Positions 1-8,273 of a stretch of 64,000 nucleotides of DNA are shown here, piece by piece (within the stretch, counting starts at the first letter, position 1; the number at the start of each line of letters is the position of its first letter). Location: NCBI GenBank assembly GCA_035607415.1, contig DATNAQ010000027.1, forward strand, positions 186,001 to 250,000. Reading direction: 5' to 3'. Position numbers and translations under genes: made by a program. The DNA comes from JAQBQH01 sp035607415. GTDB lineage: Bacteria > Myxococcota_A > Polyangia > Palsa-1104. A model generated the notes under the pieces. It ran no database searches. It saw only the letters and a list, made by a program, of their open reading frames with translations, and was not told the origin of the DNA.

Positions 1-546
1 GACCAGGCTCATCGTCAGGTACATGGCGATGCCGACGGCGGCGAAGATCGCGGCGAAGCGCGTCAGCCGCTTCGGATCGATCACGTATTCGGCGGCCGGC
101 CCGCGCCGCCGCGTGTAGGCGTAGCCGACGAGGAACGCCAAGAGCGCCGCGTCGGTGGCGACGAGCGGCGTCACCAGGTCGCGCGCGCTCACCATGCCGT
201 ACTCGTAGAGGAAGCTGCGCGGCAGGTTGGGATCGACGAGGTACTCGATCGGAATGACCACGTGGTAGTAGGCCAGCCCGACGACGAACAGCACCGCCGG
301 CGAGGTCACGCCGTGGCGCCAGGTCTCGACGACGAGGAAGGGCACGACCGCGCCGACGAAGAGCGCCGCCAGGATCAACGCCGGCGACGCGTCGAGGTCG
401 TGCCAGATCCAGGCGGCGAGCGCCGCGACCGGCGCGCCCACGAGCGCCGCGCCGAGCGGCCAACCGTCGACGGCGCGGGCGGCGCGAACCGCGCGCTCGG
501 CTTCGACCTCGACGTCCGGCGACTGCCATGCGAGCGCGCGCGCCAT
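1..546 (-). CDS. Polytopic membrane protein, N-terminal part (polysaccharide polymerase-like)
   Basis: This gene runs off the left edge; 182 N-terminal codons are visible. The product begins MARALAWQSPDVEVEAERAV and has about five hydrophobic segments, near residues 30-48, 55-72, 80-97, 128-143 and 162-181. Such a multi-pass topology in a polysaccharide locus fits an O-antigen/exopolysaccharide polymerase or ligase, but no catalytic motif is visible in this part. The ATG at 546 follows an in-frame stop, and no earlier ATG or GTG is available; a clear Shine-Dalgarno is absent. It is divergent from the O-acyltransferase gene at 637, so 547-636 should carry promoters for both. Assignment to a polymerase is inference from context. 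Confidence 0.6.
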   Translation of the reverse strand, partial: MARALAWQSPDVEVEAERAVRAARAVDGWPLGAALVGAPVAALAAWIWHDLDASPALILAALFVGAVVPFLVVETWRHGVTSPAVLFVVGLAYYHVVIPIEYLVDPNLPRSFLYEYGMVSARDLVTPLVATDAALLAFLVGYAYTRRRGPAAEYVIDPKRLTRFAAIFAAVGIAMYLTMSLV

Positions 547-636
547 GTGGGCGGCAGGGTTGTAGGGCGCGCCCTCGGCGACGCTCTACGCGCCGAGCCG
601 CATTGATCCCGCGCGCGCGGTGACCACAGAATCCCC

Positions 637-2229
637 GTGAATTATACCCAGTTGTCCTTTTGGATATTGTTTCTGCTGGTCCATGGCGTCTACTGGCGCG
701 TCGGCCACCGACGGCAGAATCAGCTCCTTCTGGTCGCGAGCTATTTCTTTTACGGATTCTGGGATTATCGCTTCCTATTTCTGATCTTGATATCGACCGT
801 GGTCGACTTCATCGGCGGCCTCGGCGTCGCCGGCGTACGCCTGCCGCGGGCGCGCCTTCTGCGCCTCGGCGCGCTCGTCCTCGGCGCCGCCTTCGTGCTC
901 TGCGTCCCCTGGCGCGCGCACCCGCATCGGCTCGTCGACTTCGCCGTTCCGCTCGCCACCGCCGGCGTCATCGCGCTCTACGGCGCCGCGCTGCCCCGCC
1001 TCTACCGCGGGCCCCAGAGGCGCAAGTGGTTCCTCGTCATCAGCATGGTGGCCAACCTCGGCCTCCTCGGCTTCTTCAAGTACTGCGACTTCTTCATCTC
1101 GAGCGCGCACGACCTCCTCGCCGCGCTCGGCCTGGCGCACGCGCCCGCCCCGCTGCTCCACATCCTTTTGCCCGCGGGCATCAGCTTCTACACCTTCCAG
1201 GCGATGAGCTACACCATCGACATCTACCGCGGCGCCGTCGAGCCCACCGACGACTTCGGCGACTTCGCGCTCTTCGTCTGCTTCTTCCCACACCTCGTGG
1301 CCGGCCCGATCATGCGCGCGCACACGCTCCTGCCGCAGGTGATGCGCCCGCGCACGCGCCGCCCCGGCGACTTCGAGGAGGGGCTCGCCCTCGTGGTCAT
1401 CGGCCTGTTCAAGAAGATCGCGCTCTCCGACAACATGGCGACCATCGCCAACGCCATCTTCTATCGCCTCGCCGACGGCGCCACCGCGAGCATGTCGGGC
1501 GCCGAGGTGCTCGTCGGCGTCTACGCCTTCGCCTTCCAGATCTACGGCGACTTCTCCGGCTACTCGAGCATCGCGCGCGGCATCTCGAAGTGGCTCGGCT
1601 TCGACCTGGTCGTCAACTTCCACCTGCCCTACCTCGCCACCAGCCCGAGCGACTTCTGGCGGCGCTGGCACATCAGCCTCTCGACCTGGCTGCGCGATTA
1701 CCTCTACGTCCCGCTCGGCGGCAACCGCCACGGCCGCCGGCGCGAGTACCGCAACCTCATGCTCACCATGCTCCTCGGCGGGCTGTGGCACGGCGCGCGC
1801 TGGACGTTCGTCGCGTGGGGCCTGTACCACGGGCTCATCCTCTGCATCTATCGCCTCGCCGGCATCCGCGACGTCTCGCCGCGCGAGCACTTCGGTCGCT
1901 GGCTGGTGCGCGTGGTGGTCATGTTCCACCTGACCTGCGCCGGCTGGCTCCTGTTCCGCGCCGATCACTTCGGCGCCGTCGCGCGCGCCGCGTCGCTCAT
2001 GGCCACGCACTTCGTCATCACGCAGACGGCGCTCACCGCCGCCGCGCTCATCACCTTCTACGCGGGCGCGCTCTTCATCCTCGAGCTCGTCACCGACGGC
2101 GAGGGGCGCATCCGGCGCCTGCTCGAGAGCTCACCGGCGGTGCAGGGCGCGGTCTACGGCTATCTCGTCTCGATGACGCTCTTCTTCCACGCGAGGCGCG
2201 CATATGAGTTCCTCTACTTCCAGTTCTAA
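637..2229 (+). CDS. MBOAT-family membrane O-acyltransferase (AlgI/DltB-like)
   Basis: This 530-residue inner-membrane protein belongs to the MBOAT family, which passes acyl groups across the membrane to extracellular polysaccharides or teichoic acids. Seen in the sequence are the family block SDFWRRWHISLSTWLRDYLY with His345, and the invariant catalytic-type His385 in LGGLWHGARW, plus around ten hydrophobic helices. The length matches the AlgI group. The start is GTG at 637. The next gene, an SGNH-like protein, begins 26 bp before the stop, an arrangement typical of AlgI-AlgJ/AlgX-type pairs, so the likely role is O-acetylation of an exported polysaccharide. The acceptor polymer cannot be told from sequence. 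Confidence 0.9.
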   Translation: MNYTQLSFWILFLLVHGVYWRVGHRRQNQLLLVASYFFYGFWDYRFLFLILISTVVDFIGGLGVAGVRLPRARLLRLGALVLGAAFVLCVPWRAHPHRLVDFAVPLATAGVIALYGAALPRLYRGPQRRKWFLVISMVANLGLLGFFKYCDFFISSAHDLLAALGLAHAPAPLLHILLPAGISFYTFQAMSYTIDIYRGAVEPTDDFGDFALFVCFFPHLVAGPIMRAHTLLPQVMRPRTRRPGDFEEGLALVVIGLFKKIALSDNMATIANAIFYRLADGATASMSGAEVLVGVYAFAFQIYGDFSGYSSIARGISKWLGFDLVVNFHLPYLATSPSDFWRRWHISLSTWLRDYLYVPLGGNRHGRRREYRNLMLTMLLGGLWHGARWTFVAWGLYHGLILCIYRLAGIRDVSPREHFGRWLVRVVVMFHLTCAGWLLFRADHFGAVARAASLMATHFVITQTALTAAALITFYAGALFILELVTDGEGRIRRLLESSPAVQGAVYGYLVSMTLFFHARRAYEFLYFQF

Positions 2230-3175
2230 CCGCAAGCTGGTCCGGATCGGCGCCATCGTGCTCGCCGCGATGATCGCGCTCGAGGTCGTCACGCGCACGC
2301 TGCTGGTGCCGGCGTCGAACGACCTGGCGCGCTTCGTGCGCTACCCCGCCGACGCGCGCGCGCTCATCGCCGCGCCGGGCGAACGGATCGCGCTCGTCGG
2401 CAACTCGACGACGCAGGCGGGGATCGATCCGCCGCTCCTCGGCGAGCTGCTCGGCGCGCGCTGGCACGCGCCAGTGAGCGTGCGCATGTTCGCCGCCGAC
2501 GGCGCCGGCATCGACGTCATCTATTGGATGGTCGAGCACGAGTTCGCGCGCCAGATGCTCGCGCCCGATCTTCTGATCGTCACCTTCTACGGCAACACGC
2601 TCGAAGACGGCGAGCGCATCGAGGTCGGCCGGCTGGCGCAGTTCTTCACCGATCGCGCCGACTGGCGCGAGCTCTGCCGCTTCGATCTGCCGTCCCTGTC
2701 CGAGCGCGCCGACCTCTTGCTCTCGTCGCTGTGGATGACCTTCGCGGTGCGCGATCGCATCAAGGAGCGCGTGCTCGATCTCATCCCCGGCTACAAGAAC
2801 ACGATGTCGGAGGTGAACGCCGCCAACTTCCACCACGATCAGCTGCTCGACTATCCGCCGCGCCCGACGGTGACGACCCACGCGGCGCTGCGCCGCTTCG
2901 TGGCCCGCCAGCGCGCGCGCGGGATCGACGTGCTATTCGTCGCCTACCCCTCGAAGCCGCCGCCCGGCGCCGAGGTCGCGTACGAAATTTCCGACGAAGC
3001 GCGCCGCGTGATCGCCCAGGGCGGCATGCGCCTCCTCGATCTGCGCCGCATCGGCCTTCAGCCTTCCGATTATCGCGACAACATCCATGTCATCGACGCC
3101 GGTCGCGTTGTCTTCACGCGCCACTTGAGCGACGCGCTCGCCGCGATGTCACCGCCGCAGCTCTCGCGCCGCTAG
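2204..3175 (+). CDS. SGNH/GDSL-like acyl esterase or acetyltransferase partner of MBOAT
   Basis: This 323-residue protein has an N-terminal membrane anchor (about residues 12-30) and a periplasmic domain. A GNSTTQAGIDP segment near residue 66 resembles the block I nucleophile motif of the SGNH-like partners of MBOAT acyltransferases (AlgJ/AlgX/DUF1574 type), and a C-terminal DNIHVIDAGR segment could supply the Asp and His. It overlaps the MBOAT gene by 26 bp and is probably translationally coupled. The expected role is to transfer the exported acyl group to polysaccharide in the periplasm. The fold assignment rests on the motif and the gene pairing; the exact family is uncertain. Confidence 0.75.
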   Translation: MSSSTSSSNRKLVRIGAIVLAAMIALEVVTRTLLVPASNDLARFVRYPADARALIAAPGERIALVGNSTTQAGIDPPLLGELLGARWHAPVSVRMFAADGAGIDVIYWMVEHEFARQMLAPDLLIVTFYGNTLEDGERIEVGRLAQFFTDRADWRELCRFDLPSLSERADLLLSSLWMTFAVRDRIKERVLDLIPGYKNTMSEVNAANFHHDQLLDYPPRPTVTTHAALRRFVARQRARGIDVLFVAYPSKPPPGAEVAYEISDEARRVIAQGGMRLLDLRRIGLQPSDYRDNIHVIDAGRVVFTRHLSDALAAMSPPQLSRR

Positions 3176-3253
3176 TCACGTCACTCCGCTCGCGCGCTCG
3201 ATTTCCCGTCGCTGCGCGCCACGCGCAAAATTTCCGACAAAACAGTCGTAACC

Positions 3254-3273
3254 ACTTTCAGTCACACGAAAGT
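3254..3273. promoter_or_regulatory. AT-richer inverted repeat upstream of the beta-helix lipoprotein gene
   Basis: ACTTTC at 3254-3259 is mirrored by GAAAGT at 3268-3273. It lies in the only AT-rich patch of the 176-bp gap between 3175 and 3352, about 80 bp before a TTG start with a GGAGG ribosome site at 3341-3345. It could be an operator or the 5' part of a promoter. The arms are only 6 bp, so chance is possible. Confidence 0.25.
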
Positions 3274-3351
3274 TTTGCAGTAGCAACCGAGCGCTCCCAC
3301 CCTTAGCCGCCTCAACGGTCGGTACCGTGCCGACCTGAACGGAGGCAAAGG

Positions 3352-4986
3352 TTGAAACAGAAAGTAGGCTCGGTCCTTTTTGTCCTCGTTGCAGCTTCTT
3401 TCGGTGCCTGCAACAACTCCGCAACATCCAGCGACGACGCTGACCTGAGACATCACCACCACTACGACCTCGCGATGCCGCCGCCGGCCGCGGATCTTGC
3501 GTCGAGCGCTCCCGCGACCGATATGGGCGACAGCCCGGGCGAAGGCGACATGGCGTCGTCGCCTCCGGCGAGTGGCGGGCCGACGGCCGATTCGCTCTGG
3601 TACGCGAGCGCGCCGGTCGGCGGCGTCGTCGCCGTGAACGGCTCGGGCTTCGTCGCGGGCGACAAGGTGCAGATCTCGGCAAGCGGCATCGCCACCGTCG
3701 CGCTCACCACGCTGTCGCTCACCTCGACGGCGGTGGCGGCGTTCGTGCCGTCGGTGGGCACGCCGCCGCCGGCCGACGTGCTGGTGCGCATCGCGCGCGG
3801 CGCCGGCGTCTATCCGCCGAACGGCCTTCAGCTGCACCTCACCGCGGGAAAGGCGTACTACCTGTCGCCGACGGGCAGTGACTCGGCCACCGGCAGCTAC
3901 GCCGCGCCGTGGAAGACCATCAGCGCCGCCGCCGCGAAGATGCAGCCGGGCGACGTCGCCTATCTGCGTGGCGGCACCTACTCGGGTCAGGTCTCGATCA
4001 GCGTCTCGGGAACCGCGGCGGCGCCGATCACCTTCACGGCGTTCCCCGGCGAGAGCCCGCTCCTCGTCGAGCCGGCGACGAACGGCTCCGATCTCGACAC
4101 CGTGCGCGTGCTCGGCTCCTACATCGTGCTCGATCACCTGCACGTCACCGATCAGAACAATCCCGGTCAGGCCATCTGGATCGGCGACAACGCGCACGAC
4201 GTGACCATCCAGTACTGCGAGGTCTACGGCGCCAGGGGCCAGGGCATCCTCATCAGCGGCAACGGCAACACCGTCTACCGCAGCGACATCCACGACAACG
4301 GCTCGCACCCGCCCTACGACCACGGCATCTACTGCGACGGCGGCAACAACATCATCCGCTCGAACACCATCCACGGGAACTTCACCTGGGGCGTGCAGGT
4401 CTACAACGGGTACACCTCGGGGCCCGTCGGCGTCGGGCACAACCTCATCGAGTCGAACTACATCTGGGGCAACGGCGCCGGATCGACCGCGGCGTCTCCC
4501 TCGAGCCCGGCGGGCGGCATGGTCATCGGCAACGCCAGCAACAACACGACCGTGCGCAACAACATCATCTGCGGCAACGCGCAGTACGGCATCGAGGTCA
4601 TCGATCAAGAGCCGTCCAACGCGATCACCGGCAACGTCAGCTGCTACAACGCCAAGGGCGGCATCTACATGCGCTACCCCGGCGCGGGCAACACGGTGAC
4701 GGGCAACATCTCGTACAACGACGCGCCGTTCGCGCTCTCGTCGACGTCGGGCGTCACCAGCGACAGCAACTACTACTTCTCGTCGAGCGGCGCGCCGCAG
4801 CTGCAGTGGAGCGGCAAGGCCTACTCGCTCTCCGGCTTCCAGTCGGCGAGCGGGCAGGACGCGCACAGCCAGGTGGTCGACGCGAAGTTCAAGAGCGTGC
4901 CGTCGAGCGGTTTCTCGACGGGCGCGGCATCGGGCTACAACTTCTGCACGACGCTGAACCAGGCGTTGTGCAAGCCGCTGCCGTAA
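3352..4986 (+). CDS. Secreted right-handed parallel beta-helix lipoprotein
   Basis: This 544-residue protein starts at TTG 3352, justified by GGAGG at 3341-3345. It has a lipoprotein signal peptide ending in a lipobox-like SFGAC near residue 20, a His-run and an Asp/Ala/Pro linker to about residue 75, an IPT/TIG-like beta stretch, and then a beta-helix from about residue 165. The helix begins with YYLSPTGSDSATGSYAAPWK, the usual opening of DUF1565/pectate-lyase-like folds, and has Asn-rich rungs such as NNIIRSNTIHGN. Such proteins bind or cleave polysaccharide; no lyase active site is identifiable. The surrounding exopolysaccharide genes suggest a polymer-interacting role at the outer membrane. 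Confidence 0.8.
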   Translation: MKQKVGSVLFVLVAASFGACNNSATSSDDADLRHHHHYDLAMPPPAADLASSAPATDMGDSPGEGDMASSPPASGGPTADSLWYASAPVGGVVAVNGSGFVAGDKVQISASGIATVALTTLSLTSTAVAAFVPSVGTPPPADVLVRIARGAGVYPPNGLQLHLTAGKAYYLSPTGSDSATGSYAAPWKTISAAAAKMQPGDVAYLRGGTYSGQVSISVSGTAAAPITFTAFPGESPLLVEPATNGSDLDTVRVLGSYIVLDHLHVTDQNNPGQAIWIGDNAHDVTIQYCEVYGARGQGILISGNGNTVYRSDIHDNGSHPPYDHGIYCDGGNNIIRSNTIHGNFTWGVQVYNGYTSGPVGVGHNLIESNYIWGNGAGSTAASPSSPAGGMVIGNASNNTTVRNNIICGNAQYGIEVIDQEPSNAITGNVSCYNAKGGIYMRYPGAGNTVTGNISYNDAPFALSSTSGVTSDSNYYFSSSGAPQLQWSGKAYSLSGFQSASGQDAHSQVVDAKFKSVPSSGFSTGAASGYNFCTTLNQALCKPLP

Positions 4987-4990
4987 GGGG

Positions 4991-6058
4991 CTAAAGGTGG
5001 ATGGGGCCGCTGCCGTCTCCGCGTGTCATGTGCACGCGGGCGGCAGCGGGGTCGGGGCCGAGCGCGGCGCCGAGGCGGCGTGAGGTGCCGAACGCGTAAT
5101 TCGACGGGCCGCTCAAGTAGCCAGCGCGGCGCAGCGCCGTCTGCCACGCGGCGTGCAGCTGGTTGGTCACGATGAGCGCCACGTCGTGGCGGACGAGCTC
5201 GCGCGTCGCGGCGTCGATGACGGCGCGCTCGTGCCCGGGCACGGCCAGGCAGTCGACGAGCGTGCCGACGCGCATGTCGCCGAAGTGCGCGTGGCCGTGC
5301 ATGTCGGTGGCGACGAGGACCGCCCAGCCGACGGTGGCGGCGGCGCGCGTGACGCGCACGCGCACGAAGCGCGAGCCCGGCGGATAGAGCCGATCGAGCG
5401 CGGCGGCGTCGCGCTGCGCGGCCAGCGTCAGCGACGGGCGCGCGAGGGTCCAGACGTCGTCGGCCCAGGCGCCGAAGGATTCCACGGTCTCGGCGCCGTA
5501 GACGCGCGAGCGCAGCGACGGCGTCGTGCGCAGAAGGTGCAGCGCGCGGAACAGGAGACGGCCGGCGCCGCTCGCAGCGAGCAGGTCGGCCCCGAGCCGG
5601 CGGGCGCGCGTGTCGCGGAGCGCGCGGATGTTGCGTAGGAACGGCGCCGCGCGCACGACGCGGAAGAAGAACGGCACCAGGCGGACGCGCCAGCCCATCG
5701 TCGCCAGCATGCGCGGCAGCGGCAGATCGACGCCGCCGACGCCGAGCGAGTACATGAGCGGATGCTGCCGCTGCGCGTGCAGGAGGATCTGCACGCCGAT
5801 CGGCGAATACGTGGGATCGACCGATCCTTCGGACACGGGCAGCTCGAGGTGCTGCACGGTCGCCGCCTCGCCGGCGACGAGGAACGGCTGGTGCTTGACG
5901 AAATAGCCGCCACGCACCACGTCGCCGTCGAGGGCGACGAAGCCGTCGAGCCCGGGCGGCGACGGCACCGGCAGCTTGTAGCGCGATCCACCGGCGTGGA
6001 TGCGCGCGTTGAAGGATCGCACGGCGTCTTCGTGTCGCGTGCTGTAGCGCTCGATCAT
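4991..6058 (-). CDS. GNAT-like acyltransferase family protein of exopolysaccharide locus
   Basis: A protein of 355 residues beginning MIERYSTRHEDAVRSFNARI. The opening resembles GNAT acetyltransferases, where an Arg-His-Glu-Asp segment precedes the first helix, and the C-terminal half (about residues 225-330) again looks like an acetyltransferase sheet, so it may be a FemAB/GNAT two-domain fold. The ATG at 6058 is preceded by a purine-rich AAGGGGG; an open frame further upstream exists only as the shadow of the divergent deacetylase gene. Its stop lies 4 bp from the stop of the convergent beta-helix gene. The substrate is unknown; a role in modifying a sugar or peptide of the envelope is inferred from context. 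Confidence 0.65.
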   Translation of the reverse strand: MIERYSTRHEDAVRSFNARIHAGGSRYKLPVPSPPGLDGFVALDGDVVRGGYFVKHQPFLVAGEAATVQHLELPVSEGSVDPTYSPIGVQILLHAQRQHPLMYSLGVGGVDLPLPRMLATMGWRVRLVPFFFRVVRAAPFLRNIRALRDTRARRLGADLLAASGAGRLLFRALHLLRTTPSLRSRVYGAETVESFGAWADDVWTLARPSLTLAAQRDAAALDRLYPPGSRFVRVRVTRAAATVGWAVLVATDMHGHAHFGDMRVGTLVDCLAVPGHERAVIDAATRELVRHDVALIVTNQLHAAWQTALRRAGYLSGPSNYAFGTSRRLGAALGPDPAAARVHMTRGDGSGPIHL

Positions 6059-6142
6059 CTCGGCCCCCTTGGCGCCATCTACGCCCGTGCGCGGGGCGGT
6101 CAAGATTGAACGGCGTGCGACGCGCCCTACATCGTCGCTGTC

Positions 6143-6922
6143 ATGGCGCCCGAGCTGGCGACGCTCATGTATCACGAGGTCACCGACGATCCGACGACGT
6201 CGGGGTTTCAACGCCCGGCCGCCATGCCCTTCAAGCTGCGGCGGCGCAGCTTCTCGCAGCACCTCGACGCCATCGCCGCCGCGGGAGGCGCGCCGGTGAG
6301 CGCGGTCGACATCGACTTCGCGCGGCCGGGCCGGCACCTCTTGCTCACGTTCGACGACGGCGGCGCGAGCGCGCTGCAGGTGGGCGAGGCGCTCGCGGCG
6401 CGCGGGTGGAAGGCGCACTTCTTCATCACGACGGCGAAGCTGGGGACGCGCACGTTCCTCGACGCGGCCGGCGTGCGCGCGCTGCACCAGGCCGGGCACG
6501 TGATCGGCACGCACTCGCACTCGCACCCCAACGTCTTCCGCGCGCTGCCGCCGCCGGCGATGCTCGCCGAGTGGTGCCGCAGCCGCGCGCGCCTGGAGGA
6601 GATCCTCGGCGCGCCGGTCATCACCGCCTCGGTCCCCGGCGGCGACTCGTCCCCGTCGGTCGAGCGCTCCGCGGCGCTCGCCGGCCTGCGCCTGCTCTTC
6701 ACCTCCGAGCCGACGCTGGTCCCGACGCGCTCCTGGCGCTCCTGGATCATCGGCCGCGCCTGCGTGAAAACGACCACGAGCCTCGACGCCGTCCGCGCGC
6801 TCGCATCGTTCCACGGCTGGCGGCGCGAATGGATGATCTGGCGCCTCAAAGACGCCGCCCGCACCGCCCTCGACCCCGCCTACCGTCACTGGGTCCGCAC
6901 CCGCGAGATCGAAAACCTATAG
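6143..6922 (+). CDS. Polysaccharide deacetylase family protein (NodB homology)
   Basis: This 259-residue protein has the NodB-type motifs: TFDDGG near residue 70, carrying the catalytic base and first metal Asp, and THSHSH near residue 120, supplying the metal-binding His pair. Carbohydrate esterase family 4 enzymes with these motifs remove N- or O-acetyl groups from polysaccharides using a divalent metal. No signal peptide is evident, so it may act on a lipid-linked intermediate in the cytoplasm or reach the periplasm another way. It is divergent from the GNAT-like gene and ends just before a long inverted repeat that may stop transcription. The start ATG at 6143 has only a weak ribosome site. 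Confidence 0.85.
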   Translation: MAPELATLMYHEVTDDPTTSGFQRPAAMPFKLRRRSFSQHLDAIAAAGGAPVSAVDIDFARPGRHLLLTFDDGGASALQVGEALAARGWKAHFFITTAKLGTRTFLDAAGVRALHQAGHVIGTHSHSHPNVFRALPPPAMLAEWCRSRARLEEILGAPVITASVPGGDSSPSVERSAALAGLRLLFTSEPTLVPTRSWRSWIIGRACVKTTTSLDAVRALASFHGWRREWMIWRLKDAARTALDPAYRHWVRTREIENL

Positions 6923-6942
6923 GCAACTCCCCTTAAAAAGCC

Positions 6943-7061
6943 TCACAGGGAGATCAAGAGATCAGGAGAACAAAACTCTTACAGAGGCGCTCCTGCTCGA
7001 CAGTGTCCCAAGGTCAGTTTTGTCCGTTTCCTGATCTCCTGATCTCTTGATCTCCCTGTGA
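6943..7061. repeat. Long inverted-repeat element, copy 1 (also at 50955-51076)
   Basis: A perfect 26-bp inverted repeat has arms at 6943-6968 (starting TCACAGGGAGATCAAGAGAT) and 7036-7061. An inner pair, ACAAAAC at 6970-6976 and GTTTTGT at 7017-7023, extends the structure. It lies between two convergent genes (stops at 6922 and 7112), so it can act as a bidirectional terminator. A second copy with near-identical arms and related loop sequence (ACAAAACTC followed by TACAGA) occurs at 50955-51076, also between convergent genes, so this is a dispersed element rather than a simple hairpin. Confidence 0.9.
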
Positions 7062-7111
7062 ATGTTCTTCTTCGGTAAGCGCCCCTCGTCCTACTCGCGG
7101 CACCGTGCAGC

Positions 7112-8263
7112 TCAGTGCATGACGTTGTGATCGAGGGCCAGCTCGCGCCGCCTCGCGAACAGTGCCACGCACAACGCCGCGAACAGCGCCCCAACCGCCG
7201 TCCCCGCCATCACCAACTTCCCCATCGACGGCCCCGTCGGAACCCGCGGGTCCACCGGCGGATCGATCACCTCGGCGATGCCCCCCGGCCGCGCCTCCGC
7301 CGCCACCAGCTGCGACACCTTCAGCGCCAGCAGCTCGTGCCGCGCCTCCTGCTCGTCGACGGCGCGCTTCAGCCGCGCGTGCTCCGCCTCGAGCCGCGGG
7401 ATCTGATCGAACGGCAACAGCGGCCCCTCGGCGCCCAGCCCGCCGTGCTTGAGGATCTCCAGCTCGCTCGACGCCGCCGCCCGCTCCTTCTCGCCGCGCT
7501 GCACCTCGATGGCGCCGTGATCGCCGAACGCGCGCGCGAACCGCAGATCCAGCGTCTTGTCGATGCGCAGCCGCTCCAGCGCCGCCGCCTGCTCTACCGT
7601 CGCCTTGATCTGCGACGCCAGATCGACCACGTGGTTCTTCTCGCGGAATGCGCGGAACTCGTCCTGCGCCGCCGACAGCGACATGCTCACCGTGTCGAGC
7701 TCGCGCTCGAGCGTCTGCCGGTGCTCGCGGTTGCGCTGCGCCCACAGGTCCTTCGACAACGCCGTCGCGCGCTCCGCCACCGCGCCCACGATCTTGCGCG
7801 CCCGCGACGGCACGCGATCCTCGAACGACAGCGTCAACAGGTTCGCCTTGCGATCGGTCGCGATGGCCAGCCGGTCGACGAGCCGCTTGCGCGCGTCGTC
7901 GGGCGTCAGCTTCCAGGCCTCGTCGAGCCGCAGCGCATCCACCGTCGCGTCGGCCACGCGCCGGCTGCGCAGCACCGCCACCACCACCGGCAGCGTCGCG
8001 TTCGCCGCCTCGAACGCGCTGCCGCCCACCGACGCCGTCGGGTCTTCCACCGGCACGATCAAGAGGCGCCCCGACGCCTCGTAGCTGGCGGGCAAGAGGT
8101 TCACCGCGATCTCACCGACGAGCGCGCCCAGGATCGCGCCCATCACGAGCGCGCGGCGATGACGCAACAAGAGCTCGTGCCACGGCTCGCGCTCCGTCGG
8201 CACCACGACCTCCATCTCCATCTCGACGAACTCCGGATCCGGATCCGACGCTGCCATACGCAT
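7112..8263 (-). CDS. Wzz/GumC-type polysaccharide chain-length determinant
   Basis: A 383-residue inner-membrane protein with the topology of polysaccharide co-polymerases: a cytoplasmic N-terminus, a first membrane helix near residues 38-58, a long periplasmic region with alpha-helical coiled coil (about 170-330), a Pro-rich PPVDPRVPTGPS segment, and a second helix near 345-366. Unlike Wzc it has no C-terminal tyrosine kinase domain. The ATG at 8263 follows GGGAGGC. The gene starts 10 bp after the stop of the Wza-type gene upstream, so the two form an operon for export and length control of a polysaccharide. Confidence 0.88.
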   Translation of the reverse strand: MRMAASDPDPEFVEMEMEVVVPTEREPWHELLLRHRRALVMGAILGALVGEIAVNLLPASYEASGRLLIVPVEDPTASVGGSAFEAANATLPVVVAVLRSRRVADATVDALRLDEAWKLTPDDARKRLVDRLAIATDRKANLLTLSFEDRVPSRARKIVGAVAERATALSKDLWAQRNREHRQTLERELDTVSMSLSAAQDEFRAFREKNHVVDLASQIKATVEQAAALERLRIDKTLDLRFARAFGDHGAIEVQRGEKERAAASSELEILKHGGLGAEGPLLPFDQIPRLEAEHARLKRAVDEQEARHELLALKVSQLVAAEARPGGIAEVIDPPVDPRVPTGPSMGKLVMAGTAVGALFAALCVALFARRRELALDHNVMH

Positions 8264-8273
8264 CCCAGCCTCC

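Noticed and set aside
775..2010. Long minus-strand frame opposite the MBOAT gene
   Set aside because: It is a GC-driven shadow: its translation is Glu/Ala/Arg-rich low complexity, while the plus strand encodes a clear membrane enzyme.
3262..4866. 534-codon minus-strand frame opposite the beta-helix gene
   Set aside because: The product has no domain, consists of Val/Asp/Arg runs and mirrors the plus-strand codon bias; the plus frame has a lipobox and ribosome site.
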